Shown here: in pieces, positions 34,471-46,333 of the stretch
Layout of the letters: each line of letters begins with the position of its first letter
Position numbering within the stretch: the first letter of the stretch is position 1
Assembly: GCA_022497155.1 (NCBI GenBank)
Contig: MU385723.1
Coordinates: 372,001 to 436,000 of the forward strand
DNA: 64,000 bases
DNA from: Whalleya microplaca
Lineage: Eukaryota; Ascomycota; Sordariomycetes; Xylariales; Xylariaceae
Reading direction: 5' to 3'
Notes under the pieces: generated by a model
Seen by the model: the letters and a program-made list of their open reading frames with translations, nothing else
Databases searched by the model: none
What the model was told of the DNA's origin: nothing
Translations under genes and position numbers: made by a program

Positions 34471-35183
34471 GTGGCGTTGGAAGATTGACCGGACTTTTCA
34501 TGCATTCTCCCCCTAGCATATCGTCCACGTTGGTACTATTGCGTAAATGGGGATTCGGCCGTACATCGTGCTGATGCTGATGCTGATAGAAAGTAGTGTC
34601 TAGGTGTAAACGACAGCCTCGCGATTTGCGTAACTAATTAAGATATACTCGCGGTTTAAGACGGCACGCTCTGGCCTCATCGATCACAATGCTAGGTAGA
34701 AACTGAGCAGTTAGATCGTCTACTTTATACAATCTCATTCACATATTTTTCAGCCTTTTTATTGATCTGCGTATTTTTGAATAATTATTATGAAAATGCA
34801 GAACGCTCTGAATAGGTATCATCAAACTTCATGAAATCAGAGGCTTTTGATGCATGACCTTGTAAAGACCATCACAGCCCATACCACCACATAAATCCGT
34901 GTACTTCATATTACCCTAGGAGAACCATGGCTAGAGCTACCATCATCACCACCACCACCATCACCACTATCCGCCGTAGTTAGCTTAGGATTATCTGCTG
35001 CCTGTAGAGAGCCATAGTACGGATGAAAACGTCTTTCAACTCCTCTCTAAGATTCAGTCAAACTTTCAAGACTAAAGTATGCCTAAATCTTCTGGCTTCT
35101 CAATGACACACACCGAGATCAATGCATTCTCCTCACGAGTTCCGTAGTCTCGAAACGAGTCGAAGTTTGGACGGGCGAGGCCC
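34471..35183. other. intergenic region between convergent genes
   Basis: The 3' ends of the PKS and of the minus-strand peroxiredoxin-like gene face each other here. AT-rich, no gene. A CACCACCACCATCACCAC run lies near 34950. Confidence 0.5.
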
Positions 35184-36583
35184 CTACGCCTTCGCAGCAT
35201 CCTTGACACTAGGAGCCCTCACAGCCTCCTTAACACTAGGAGCCCTAGCAACATCCTTGACACTAGGCGCCCGCGCGGCATCCTTGATACTGCCACCGCC
35301 ACTACCATTGACGTGCGTGGTATCGATGCTCAACCGGCTCATCTGGCTCGCCATGCTAAGCCCGGTGCCCTTGCGCTCGCGCAGCGCCCGCGTCCACCGC
35401 TTCTGGTCGCGGATCGGCGTGCCGTTGCCGTCGAGGCCCAGCACCTCCATGAGCTCGGGGATCTCGACGTGGTCGCGCGTCGTGCGCATGCGGTGGCACC
35501 ACGTGATGCACTTCTCCTCGACCCTGTCCGCGCCGTCGTCGTCGTGATTACTTAGCTTGTCGTCCCGGTGCTCGCTCGTGGCGGTGACGGTGGGAAAGGG
35601 CTCCCCGAGCCGCCGGTCGACCTCGCTCTTCGGCGTCGTGATCGGCGTGTCGAGCGATAGCGTCGACGGCTCGAAGAGGAACTCCCCGCCCACCTGCCGC
35701 TGGTCGCCCATCTTCATCACTAGTCCCGACTTCACCTGCTTCAGCCCCTGCACGACGCCCGAGATCACGGTGTGCGCGAGCGTTTTGTCCTGGAGGTACG
35801 CGGGTCGTGTGCCCATGGCGAGCGTGCGCACCATGCCTAGCTCGGTGTATAGACGCCGCGTCGGGTCCGCGTAGACGGGGAACGGGCAGTTGGTCTCCTC
35901 GATGTAGGCGTCGATGAGCTCGGGGCTTCCGCACCCGATGACGGCGATGAAAGTGCTGACTGGTAGTTGTAGGAGAGCGTCGGGTGTCACGTTGGCGGAC
36001 AGCGTGCGTAGATATTCCTGGCAGTTCTAGAGCAGGGTCTATTAGCATGTAAAGCTCCGAGTCTCGACGTCATAGATGCCATGTAAATAGATACATGTAT
36101 ATGGTGCTAACTTACGCCGCAGAAGAAGTGGCGAATAAATATGATGAGCACTCGGCGAGCCACATTGTGGCCAGCATACAGGCTCTTGAACGGGCGTGAC
36201 TTGCCATCGCGGTCGAGGACGGTGTAGGTCTCTATCTTCCGCAACGTCTCGATAGTCGGCAATTCGTTCGTTGTCTGTACCTCGCCGTGGAAGTCGGATG
36301 GGTTGACCGAGTCGACATCTGTCGTGCTTTTAATTGAAGCGGCGACTGACTTGTGTCTCTCTTCATTCGCTGTGGCAGAGGTCCCTATTGACTTCGAGTC
36401 TTGAGACCGCTTGGCTCCAGCATCCTCATTCTTGGGACTGTCTGAGACGGCGGTCTTTGTCGCTACGGGTTTACGTTTGATCTCGGGCTGAGGGTTCTCA
36501 TCTTTCGGGCCGTGGTGGGAGATTCGCTTCCCCTCACTTTGCAGAGGAGCGGGCGATGAAGGGGTATCCGTAGAAGAAGCCAT
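35184..36583 (-). CDS. peroxiredoxin-like AhpC/TSA-fold protein (AAED1/PRXL2-like)
   Basis: Two exons, 36583-36116 and 36026-35184, encode 436 residues. The first ~110 residues are low-complexity, rich in Ser, Lys and Asp. The thioredoxin-like fold begins near 115 (TVLDRDGKSRPFKSLY) and carries the redox motif FIRHFFCGNCQEYLR, with Cys155 and Cys158; the intron falls exactly between CG and NC. PVYADPTRRLYTELGM is the conserved later segment of this family. The last ~35 residues are three-plus copies of a 9-residue unit, ARAPSVKDV. An upstream in-frame TTG at 36607 is not a credible start, so ATG 36583 was chosen. It converges on the PKS; whether it belongs to that cluster is unclear, and related proteins occur widely in fungi. 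Redox role inferred. Confidence 0.8.
35197..35297. repeat. 27-nt coding minisatellite
   Basis: Units at 35197-35223, 35224-35250 and 35251-35277, plus a partial fourth, share the plus-strand core CATCCTTGACACTAGGAGCC. On the minus strand they encode the 9-residue repeats at the C-terminus of the peroxiredoxin-like protein. Confidence 0.85.
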
Positions 36584-38291
36584 GGTTATTACTATATGAG
36601 TATGCAATTCACTGTTCTCGGCGCCTTAGAAGTATTGAGGCGAGAGAGTGCGGGGTGGGATGAAAGTGGGATGAAAGAGTATGTAGTTCGACAACGCCAA
36701 TGGTAGCGACTATAGTGAGTTTAACAGTATGTTTAATATTCTTTCTAGTTAGCGGTCTTTAATTATATTAAAGAAGATACATATAGGTGGAAAGAAAAAT
36801 ACAGTAATCGGCCTGCCGTGAAAGAACCATGAGAGAGAGAAAGAAAGTGGCAGGCACCTTATATAATCTCGATGCTGAAACTGGATATCCGTAACAGCTG
36901 CCCTGTTATTGATGAATCCGATGCAATGCAGGGACAGTCAAGCTTGCTGGGGCTGGGCTGGCTCAGTCGGGCTCTCGGGGCCCCGCTACCCGCGCAGCTT
37001 TGAAAGAACCATTGAATCGACGGCCAATCACTGCGAGGACGAGTAATGCACCGCCAGGGATCATGTCAAATCATCCAGTTGCCAAGTTTGAGCTCTGCCA
37101 TGTCACCCATGTCGATCACATGGTCGCAGACTCGTATTGGAGATCGTACATATGTAATCTGTACTCTTTTACTACTTACATATAAATCCGTGGTCAGCTT
37201 CATCGCATGTTTGAGATGATCATGTTTGAAATCCCTTCATGCTCGAGAGGTTCCCACTCACTGGTGATTCACGTCCACGGGTGTACCTAAAGTATGCACC
37301 TACATACCTGGGTACATACTTACATGCAGTTCTGATGGCTAAAGGGGGTCCAGGACGGTTATACCCGCTTTCTACGGAGTAGTTTTACCTCGAATCAACT
37401 TCCTGGATCTCGTTCCAGGTTCATTCTGTATAAGCCTATGAAGTATTGTATAAGAACGATGACTAATACTTAACGATCGACAGCAAGGCAATACACACAC
37501 TTCACCAGTATATACTTACATTGAAACTTCATTAGTGCCTGTGACTTCGCTCACGTTCATACATATACCTAGCAGATAGCGAGGAACAGATGAAAGGCTT
37601 CACCGGATAGCACAGCACCGAAGAGATTCATGCAAACGAATGTATAATTAAAGAACGACATCTACCGAATGATTACGGCTATGTCACGCCTCGAGACCCT
37701 CAAGCACGTCGCCATCGACATGAACGCGGAGATAGGCCCGCTAGTCGAAGCAACTCTTACTCAGTCTCGGAGGCTGAAATCAAGGTCATGGATGTTTTCC
37801 GGACACAAGTTACAAACCATGGCTTCTCCCTATTGCAAGGTGAGACGACCAACTAATCCTCCATCACAAAGTCGTGCAGCATGTAGAGCGCTGAGACCAT
37901 CCCGCCAGCCACTCAATCCATCTTCTCTGCTTCGCCTCATTTTTCTGCGCTATTAGATAAACGCTCTCAGCCCAATAACTCAAGTCGCAAAGCCCAGGCA
38001 CGGACTTAAGGGGGGGTTTGGATTTGGCAGTCGACCCTGTGTGGCTTGAGGCCAACCACTTCAGTTCAGTCGACTCGGTTTGCGGTTGCGGGTGACTGGC
38101 CCAAGGACGCTTGGGCTGCACCAAGATTCGTAGAGCGGGATGTGCTAATGTGGAAGCCATCCTGATCCGGCACTCGTGCTGGAGTGACTGCTGATCGTTG
38201 CCTCTAATCCTGGACGGCCACAGGCGTCTCTACTAGCCTGAACTGCTTGTTCACGTGAAAACAACATGCTGTTCTCTTGCCATATGCGAAA
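36584..38291. other. intergenic region
   Basis: No supported gene. A GC-richer patch at about 37670-37860 is open in two frames and looks faintly coding, but it has no clear start, end or family. The rest is AT-rich promoter and 3' DNA. Confidence 0.45.
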
Positions 38292-41200
38292 TCAATCAAA
38301 TCCACTGCCCACTTGACTAGCAAAAGCTGTGCTCACGGACTTCTCGTCGTCGTCGTATCGACGTCGAAAGCCGTTTGAGTAGTTCGCGTTATCGACTACG
38401 TGTTGCTTCAGCCGATCGCTTTGGGTGTATGAGGTGGGTCGGTTACGAAGAGCATCCGGCAGTCCAGCTCCGAGACTAACGCCGCCTTGCCCGATACCCT
38501 TGGCACCGATGACACTGGAAGTTCCGTCGGTAAATTCCGATGTGGCCACACTCTCGCCGGCGATGCTCTCGGTGCCCCGGCCCCGGCCCTTTCCGCCCAT
38601 CCGACCGCCCGAGGTCGCACTGAAACCAGGGAGGCCAGGCCATTGCTCAGGGTTGAACCCGGAGAACATGGGCGGGAAGGCGGTGTTGCCAAGCCCAGCA
38701 CCGCCGAGGGCTGAGCTGTGAATGCTAGATGCATCATCAGGGATGTAGGAGATCATGGAGCTCGACTCGAAATCCTGAGTTGAATTGTGGCCATTGAAAT
38801 TGTTGCCTCCCGATCGGCCATTCGAGTAACCACTGGAGACATAAGACGTCTGCTGGGGGCGTTGGCGGTACGTGTTTTTAGGTCGGCTGAACTGAAGGAG
38901 GGAGGTCTGCAGGTTAGTTAGAGGCCCCTCGACCAGACATTTGCGCTCTTTGAAGTGCACGAGGAGGTGGTGCCACAGGTCATGCTTAGATAGAACCTTC
39001 GGATTACCGATAATAACAAGTCCGAATTTAGCTCGGGTCAGAGCGACGTTGAGGCGGCGAGGGTCAGATAAGAAACCAATGCCTTGGTTGTCATTGGACC
39101 GAACACAAGATAGGACAATGAAATCCTTTTCACGGCCTTGGAAGGCATCGACTGATGCAACTTCGACCTCCTTGTACAATTCCTTCTTGAAAGTGCCGGT
39201 ATTCTGCATCGTAGTCACGATATAACTGCGCTGACCTTCGTATGGAGTAATGACACCAATGTCCCCGGGGCGTACTCCGGCCTTGAAAAAGCGGGTCACG
39301 ATCTTCTCTACATTGGAAGCCTCTGTACGATTCAGGTAAGATGTTCCGGATGCTGAGATTTCCTCGTTGCCTAAATTCGACCAAAACATCATGGGCATTT
39401 CAGCCACCGGCCAGGGGAAGTCGACGTCCTTGCGGAGTCTGTTTGGTGCTGAGACACCATTCTGGAGAGAGCCCTCGTAGAACATGTTTGACGGGAATTC
39501 AGAGAGGCAAGGATGCATTCGGTACTGGATGTTCAGTCGGATAGGTGTAAAGCCTAGTCTGACCAGGCGCTCGAAGAGCGATTGGTTCAGGCCAGCTTTA
39601 GCGGCCTTCTTGTTCATAATGACGGGGCCCAGCTGCTTGTGGTCACCAACAAGCACAACTTGCTTGCAACCTAGAACGAGAGGGATCATGCATTCAGGCT
39701 CCGCAGACTGCGTAGACTCGTCGATGAGGACGTTGCGGAACTTCAACTTGGCTAACCGCGGATCGCCAGCACCAACACATGTGCAACAGACAACATCTGC
39801 GTTGTTGAGAATCTCGCGCTCAGCAGCACGAGTCAACTGCTTCAATTTCTTCTCATCCTGGCTCGAAAGTTCACCCACTTCGGTCTTGAGCTGAGCGAGT
39901 TTCATCAAGTCTGGGTTGCTGTCGAGCATGCGCACCTGCTCATGCAGGGCGAGGAAGCTAACAGAAGACTCGACATCTTCACGAGACTTAGCTGTCAAAC
40001 GGACGACTTTCAACCCTGTGAGGTTGATCCGTTCGCAAAGTTGGTCGACGGCAACGTTTGAGGGTGCGCAGACGAGGACTTGGCCATTGTTCATCTTGGC
40101 CAGATGGTAGATGATTGTGGCTGATGTAACTGTCTTTCCAGTACCCGGGGGGCCTTGGATAAGACTGAGTGGAGTAACCAGAACATTCTTGATAGCACTG
40201 ATCTGGCTGCTGTTCAGCTCTGGAAGACCCGGTACACTAAACTTCTTAGGCAAGTTGGTCTTCATGGGAGCAACAGCAACTTCATGGCCAAGTAGCTTGT
40301 GGAAGATGTATCCAGAAACGCTCAGCTCGTCCACAGCAAAGGTCTTCATGGCGGCCTGCATGCGGTCATACGATGTAGCTTTCCAGACGTAGTCTGCCGA
40401 GAAACTGTGCGTACATTCGGTTGGGACAGACTTGTCGTTGCCTGTCTTACGTAGTTCCAGCATGACCTCGTCGGATTGGTTGTTGGGGATCTTGACCACA
40501 TATCCTACCCCTTCCCAAGGGGGCCGAAGCTCGCCCTTGTACTTGATCCGCATTTCGTCACCAACTGCCAGCTTGACATCGCCAGATTCCAATTTCGGGA
40601 ATGTGAAACTCGCGAGATGCTTGTTGTTCAAGCCCATGTCCCATTTGACTATCAATCCATCTTCGGATTGTGCTTCCTTGAGCTTCTTGTCGTAGTCGGA
40701 TTCCATTTTTACAAGCGGGCCAAAAATATTCTGGTACTGGAATGGGTCCTCGTACTTAAGTAGCACCGGGAGAGGATCGTCATCAGCAGTCGCTGCCTTT
40801 TCAAGATCGGCTACCGTCGCATTGGCATTGTCTTTCCACATCTCCTCGAGCTTGGCGATCATGGGAGGGGTCAAGTGTCGGGCACGAAGTTGTTCGTTGT
40901 CGCTGGGTGGCGACACAAGCCATGGGAGAAAGCCGCGGTCTTCAATTAGAGGTTGCCATCTAGAGATATCCCAGCTCATATCCTTCGAGGATGGGGCAGC
41001 AGCACAAGGCTGACGGCAGAGGAGGACCACGACGGTGTCCGATTTAGCCGGAATGAACCCCAAGAGAAAGACATTCTTAGTACCGCAGTTGTAGCACTCG
41101 AGGGTGGTGTCGCCAAGGGCAGACTGAGGGTGGAGCTGGACTTCTTTGTGTCGGGCGCGGACTAAGTGGTTGACAATGTGTGAGGAGCTCGCATTTCCCC

Positions 41201-41629
41201 GGGCACTGCAGAACCACTTGCTACAGGCAAGACATTTCACCACCGAGCCGGGAGCATGAATGCCACAGTACCTGTGTCAGGATGTTAGCTAACCATCCAA
41301 TGCGTAATCAGTTAGGTTTGAGCCACGTACGCGCAAGCGTGTGGCGGCAATTTCTTCTCCTCTTCGGGAGTCTTCACATTCAGGCCCTTCATAGCCCCAA
41401 CAGGGACACTGGCCATGCTTTCGGTATCGTCATCGTCGAAGGCTTCGGTCTCGTTATCGTCGTCGTCATTCCGACGTCTTGCGCTGCCTAGACCCCCGCG
41501 ACCGCCATATTTCCCGTAGAGTAGGCTGTCGTCGGCGTCGAGGGTAGAGAGGTCATCATCTCCAGCGTTAATAGCGGCGGCAGAGTCAGACACAAGATGG
41601 TTGCCCAGGTGGGTGAAAGCGCTATCCAT
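38292..41629 (-). CDS. upf1: ATP-dependent RNA helicase UPF1 (nonsense-mediated decay)
   Basis: Two exons, 41629-41331 and 41271-38292, give 1092 residues. The N-terminus is acidic. The Cys/His-rich UPF2-binding domain starts at about 97 ([18 protein letters not shown], then CSKWFC and a second CYNC knuckle); the intron splits the Ala codon just after its first Cys. The superfamily-1 helicase core shows Walker A GPPGTGKT (near 475), DEST in [12 protein letters not shown] as motif II, QYRMHP, and late motifs [16 protein letters not shown] and NVALTRAK. The C-terminal ~190 residues are Gly/Ser-rich and disordered. UPF1 is the central ATPase of nonsense-mediated mRNA decay. An in-frame TTG upstream at 41668 is not used; ATG 41629 is the first Met. 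It is divergent from IMP4. Confidence 0.97.
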
Positions 41630-42314
41630 CGTGGCGCCGTCGGCCGGCTGTCCGATTGTCGAATTCAAGGATAGTCGGTTGCACCTATTGCGTTCGGTCA
41701 GAATATACGTCTAGATGCTTGGGGCTGCCAAGTAGGGCTGTGGGATAAAGCAGGATGAGAGACGAGAAAAGAGCATATGAGCAGTGAGAGAGTAAGTATC
41801 GTAAGTTTGAGGGGGAGAGAGGAAGAGACCGACCGTTTCAAAGCGCTAATGAGCGCAAGGGACTCTTTTGTGAGTTAAGATACTCGGGAGAAGAAAAGGC
41901 TCAAGAATGTCGATGTTAGTCACATTATCTTAAACTTTCGCACTTTGCATCGTTCTCACAAATCGAAGTGTAACTTTGGTGCTTGGATCCTTTCAATGTG
42001 GTGGGATGGAATGGGTGGGTCTCGACCCTTGGACCACATGCAGCACGCAGCCATACAGACCGCATGGCTACCACCATCGGAACCGGATAGTGCCGATCTC
42101 CAACCGCTAAGCAAGTATTTCGTACTTCTTATCCTTCTTATCCGTCTTATCCATTCTTATCGATACCGAATTTATTTCACCCCCAATATTTCGACAAATT
42201 GTTGAAATCATCGCACCTTCGTTGCATACTAAGTACTTACATACATCCAGACTTTGGCACCCAAGTGGCATAAGGAAGCATCAGTCCATAAGCCGTCCGT
42301 CATATACGAGAACC
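41630..42314. promoter_or_regulatory. divergent promoter region of UPF1 and IMP4
   Basis: 685 bases between the two ATGs, purine-rich next to UPF1 and with ATCCTTCTTATC-like pyrimidine repeats toward IMP4. No gene seen. No specific site can be assigned. Confidence 0.5.
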
Positions 42315-43325
42315 ATGATTGTATGTAGCATGCCCTCCTGAGTCGATTCATATTATATCCCCCTAACATATCGTCTTCACAGCGCAAACAAGCAAGACAG
42401 CGGCGCGATTACCTCTATAGAAGGGCATTGCTGCTGCGCGATTCCGAGATCAGCGAGAAGAGAGCGAAACTGAGGGCATCCTTAGCTACCGGAAGACCAT
42501 TGGACCCATCCATTGCAAATGAGAAGCAATTGAGAACAGACTACCAATACGACGAATCCCGTCCTGATAGAAGCGCCAATGAAGAACTGGACCTAGACGA
42601 TGAATATTCCCAGCTCTCCGGCATAGTCGATCCGCGAGTTCTCGTCACAACCTCTCGAGACCCATCCGCCCGCTTGTCCGCCTTCGCAAAAGAAATCCGC
42701 CTGCTCATCCCAACTTCCATCCGACTAAATCGTGGTAGGGTCGTCCTGCCCGACCTCGTTCGATCAGCTCAGGCCAATGGTCTCAGTGACCTGGTTCTTC
42801 TCCACGAGCACCGAGGTGTGCCCACTGCTCTGACGTTGTCCCATTTCCCTCACGGCCCGACGATATCTTTTTCGTTACATAATGTTGTCCTGCGCCATGA
42901 TATTCCTAATAGTATCCGGGGAACCGTTAGCGAGTCATATCCGCATTTGATATTTGACGGCGAGTAGTGCGTGCGCCCACATGGTTATTCTTACTAACCT
43001 CAGCGTTGCAGGCTTTACTTCACGACTTGGAGAAAGGGTTGTCAAGATCTTAAAGCATATATTCCCTCCACGGGAGCCACTGACGAGCAAGGAGAAGCTT
43101 GGAAGCCGAGTTGTCACATTCAAGAATATCGAAGATGCGATAGAAGTTCGCCACCATGTTTTCGTGAGGACCGGATACGACAGCATAGAGCTGTCTGAGG
43201 TTGGTCCCCGAATGACCATGAAGGTGTTCGAAATTCGTGGCGGCACGCTGGAGAACAAGGATGGTGATGTGGAATGGCATTTGAACCAATATACGAGGAC
43301 CAGTCGCAAGAAGGAATATCTATGA
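42315..43325 (+). CDS. imp4: U3 snoRNP protein IMP4 (Brix domain)
   Basis: Three exons, 42315-42320, 42383-42959 and 43012-43325, encode 298 residues. The first coding exon is only ATG ATT; splicing yields MIRKQARQRRDYLYRRALLLR, the conserved Imp4 N-terminus. The Brix domain occupies about 85-275 (RVLVTTSRDPSARLSAFAKE, then HEHRGVPTALTLSHFPHGPT). The C-terminus TLENKDGDVEWHLNQYTRTS is typical. Imp4 binds U3 snoRNA with Imp3 and Mpp10 in early processing of 18S pre-rRNA. Intron 2 appears to use a GC donor (G|GCGAGT) with a perfect TACTAAC branch site and CAG acceptor, giving FDGFTSRLGERVV. The GT-AG alternative (donor 42964, acceptor CAG ending at 43003) adds three residues and leaves a 40-nt intron, so it is less likely. 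Confidence 0.93.
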
Positions 43326-45234
43326 GGCTGTTCATCCGCCCCTATTTTGCGAAGTAGGGCGCCCTGCTTCCGTGCCAAGCGCCACCAGCACAAACTTCAG
43401 ACGAACACATGGCGCCATGGAGAATGGATCACTTCATTTCGGATCCAGGAGAACCTCCATACGAGTATGTAAACGTCTTTCATGAAGTTGAGCACGGCTC
43501 TCTCGAAATAATGGCCACCCAAGAGATAGAGGGATTCCGATACGAACACTTCTACCGCGGAAGGCTGGTCCATGTTGTCAAGGCTAGGCGAATACTGAGT
43601 CTGAAATGGACGGGAGCCCGACATGTTTCTAGCCTTCAAGCTTGTCCTGACGGCCAGGCAAACTAGGTTTTATAGGATACAGCATGGTGATCTCTAGAAT
43701 TCTGATTCACAAGTCATGATGAGACTTCACGGTGCGATATCTAAGCTTCAACAACAGCACTGCAGTATGCCGAAGCCCTGCGAATCATATAGCTTTACAT
43801 AGCTGGAGAAATTCAGAGACAGGCAGGTAGCTGACCAGAATCAAGTTTCGGTTGGGTTTTATCTCCGGTGTCTAGCTTTGGATCACTTGGATCACAGCTA
43901 CCCCAATATCTGCAGAGAACAATTCTAGAAGAAAAGCCTCCGATGCTACCTAGGTAGATATTATGAATTTACACTACTTTACAATACCACGAGAGAGACA
44001 CCAGTACAATGGAAGCTTGAGACCAACGCCTACCTAGGTAGTTAAAGAGTTCTCGAATGCAGCTAACTAAACACATGGTGAGCCAATGGGGAACTTAGGT
44101 TTGGGCAGGATAAGCTTTAGACTAAGACCAGCCCTATCTATCCGGCATCACGGGCACAAGTTGGTCTACCATACGGCTTGACAGGAAGTGTATTGCTTAC
44201 ATGGGTGGAGATGATGGATGGGAACGAAACCGAGCTTGGCAGCTCCATCCTCTATGATAGACTCTTGGAATTCCAGTGAACATGGGGCATCGAGCAGTGG
44301 CTTGGATGGTGACGAAGCCACAGCAGTAATACATGTATATACATTCAGTAATATGTACGGAAGGAACCTGTGTGGTGGGAGCATGTCATGCTTTTTAGCC
44401 AGCTTTTAGCATTTCACAGCCTCAAAAGGGTGACGCAGGGATTCGGATGCAGCCCTCCAAAGGTTACAAGGCTGTGCTTATTTTTGGTGCTATGTATATC
44501 GCCCACTATCCACTGTTTGTTCTATGTTCTAGCGTCTCAGTGGGTCGCTGGGGCCCACATGGGACCAACCAGTGCAACGCTGCCTTCCAGCGACCCAGCC
44601 TGCCCAGTCAAGGGCCAGTCAAGCACCTGTGGAAGCCTGCCAAGCAGCCGGTCTGCAGAATCGAAGTTCGCCCTTGGGCCTTTGTCCAAGCCCCCCGGTC
44701 CCCCCGTCCCCCCGTCCCCCCCCCCCATACTTATCAAATCATCAGCGCCATCAGAAATAAGTTCATGACCTGTCAATTGACAGAATCCCCATCTTTTGCA
44801 GAGAAAAGTAAATTAACCACCTTCTCTTTTTCGCTGTTTTTGCCCTTTCACATAAACGTATACCCACTTGTATACAGTAACGCGATCCTCGGCTTAGTCA
44901 ATTCATCGCTAATAAACAAGACGAAAACCTGGAATAGGCAGACAACAACAACAACAACAGACAGGGAAATTGCAGTGAGAAGAAGAAGACCCGAAGACAG
45001 GGAGCCCCAGACGTCATTTTCGCCAGCAGCAGGGGGGGCATTTGAACTGGAGCGGCCGCCAGCCAAGAGCTTTGTACCCAAAAGAAGCAACTGAGAAATC
45101 ATCTCACAACCGCCTGTCCAACCCTTTTTTCCTCTTCGCATCTCATCAGCCGATAACTTCACACCGCTCTCCTCTCCCCCCATTCAATTGCGACTCATCA
45201 AGCTTCGAGCAATTGGGATTGACAGATATTTAAA
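43326..45234. other. intergenic region
   Basis: The 3' DNA of IMP4 and a long promoter and leader for the syntaxin gene. Two copies of ACCTAGGT lie at 43948 and 44032. A small open frame at about 43409-43666 has no recognisable family. A C-run occurs near 44715. No gene supported. Confidence 0.5.
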
Positions 45235-46333
45235 ATGTCTTACGCTCAATATCAAAACAACCCATACCAGGACGGCCCGGCCGCCGAGCACGGCGGCTAC
45301 AACGGCTACAGCCAGGTAAGCAGCGCCTTCGCCGGCAAACCCGAATATATATATATATATATATGCGCCGGCATACTAATGATTATGTAGGACCACGAGT
45401 TGCAAAACTATCCTCAGCAACCTGCATCAGACACGCTTAACCAACAGGACTTTCTCAACCGCATCCAGTTTCTCCGCAACGAGATTAACACTCTAACAAA
45501 CAATGTCCAAGCCATTGCTTCTCTGCACCAGCGCTCGCTGGCCGAGGCCGATGGCGGTCTCTCATCCCAGCAACTCGAGCGCATCGTCGCCGAGACGAGG
45601 AGCCTGAACCAGGGTATCCGGGACCAGCTCAAGTTCCTCGCCAACGACGCGAATAGGACGTCCGACGGCAGCCGGAGCGTAAAGGAGCGACAAGTCAACA
45701 CCATCAAGGCCGAATTCGAGCGCGAACTGAGGAATTACCAAGCAGAGGAGAACTCCTTCAGCCAACGGTACCGCGACCAGATTGCCCGCCAGTACCGCAT
45801 TGTGAATCCCGAGGCGACCGAGGCCGAGGTCCAAGAGGCAACCGAGGCGGACTGGGGAAACGAGGGCGTCTTCCAGACAGCAGTATGTGTGACCCGTGGC
45901 TTTTCCGAAGTCTCCGCGTAATGAAGCGCGCGCCGTGTGCTAACTAACCCGCGTCCCACAGCTCCGCACGAACCGCGTCGGCCAAGCCTCGACGGTGCTG
46001 GGCGCCGTGCGCGCGCGCCACAACGAGCTGCTGCGCATCGAGCGCAACATCCGGGAGCTGGCGGACATGTTCCAGGACCTGGCGGTGCTGGTCGAGCAGC
46101 AGGAGACGTACGTGCAGGTCGCGGAGACGAACGCCGAGAACACCACCAAGTACATCGACGACGGCAACACCCACGTCAAGAAGGGCATCATCAGCGCCCG
46201 CAACGCCCGCAAGTACAAGTGGTGGTGCCTGCTCCTCGTCGTCATCATCATCGCCCTCGCGCTCGGCATAGGCCTGGGCATAGCGGCGCAGCACGGCGCC
46301 TTCGACTCGAATAAAAACAGCAACAAGCAGTAA
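45235..46333 (+). CDS. sso1: plasma-membrane syntaxin (Sso1-type t-SNARE)
   Basis: Three exons, 45235-45315, 45391-45882 and 45962-46333, encode 314 residues. A short Asn/Tyr/Gln-rich N-terminus is followed by the Habc three-helix bundle (about 35-180, starting FLNRIQFLRNEINTL). The Qa-SNARE helix lies at about 210-265, with zero-layer Gln238 in LAVLVEQQETYVQ. The protein ends with a tail anchor (WWCLLLVVIIIALALGIG) and a few extracellular residues. Sso1-type syntaxins pair with Sec9 and Snc to fuse secretory vesicles at hyphal tips and septa. Intron 1 contains an (AT)n run and a TACTAAT branch site; intron 2 has CTAAC. All are GT-AG. Confidence 0.95.

Noticed and set aside
37669..37860. Coding-like patch reminiscent of a SNARE heptad (AMSRLETLKHVAIDMNAEI)
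   Set aside because: Two frames are equally open, the similarity covers only ~20 residues, and no continuation is found upstream or downstream; not enough for a gene or pseudogene call.
43409..43666. 85-residue ATG frame after IMP4
   Set aside because: Lies within the likely 3' region of IMP4, without family, start context or splice support.
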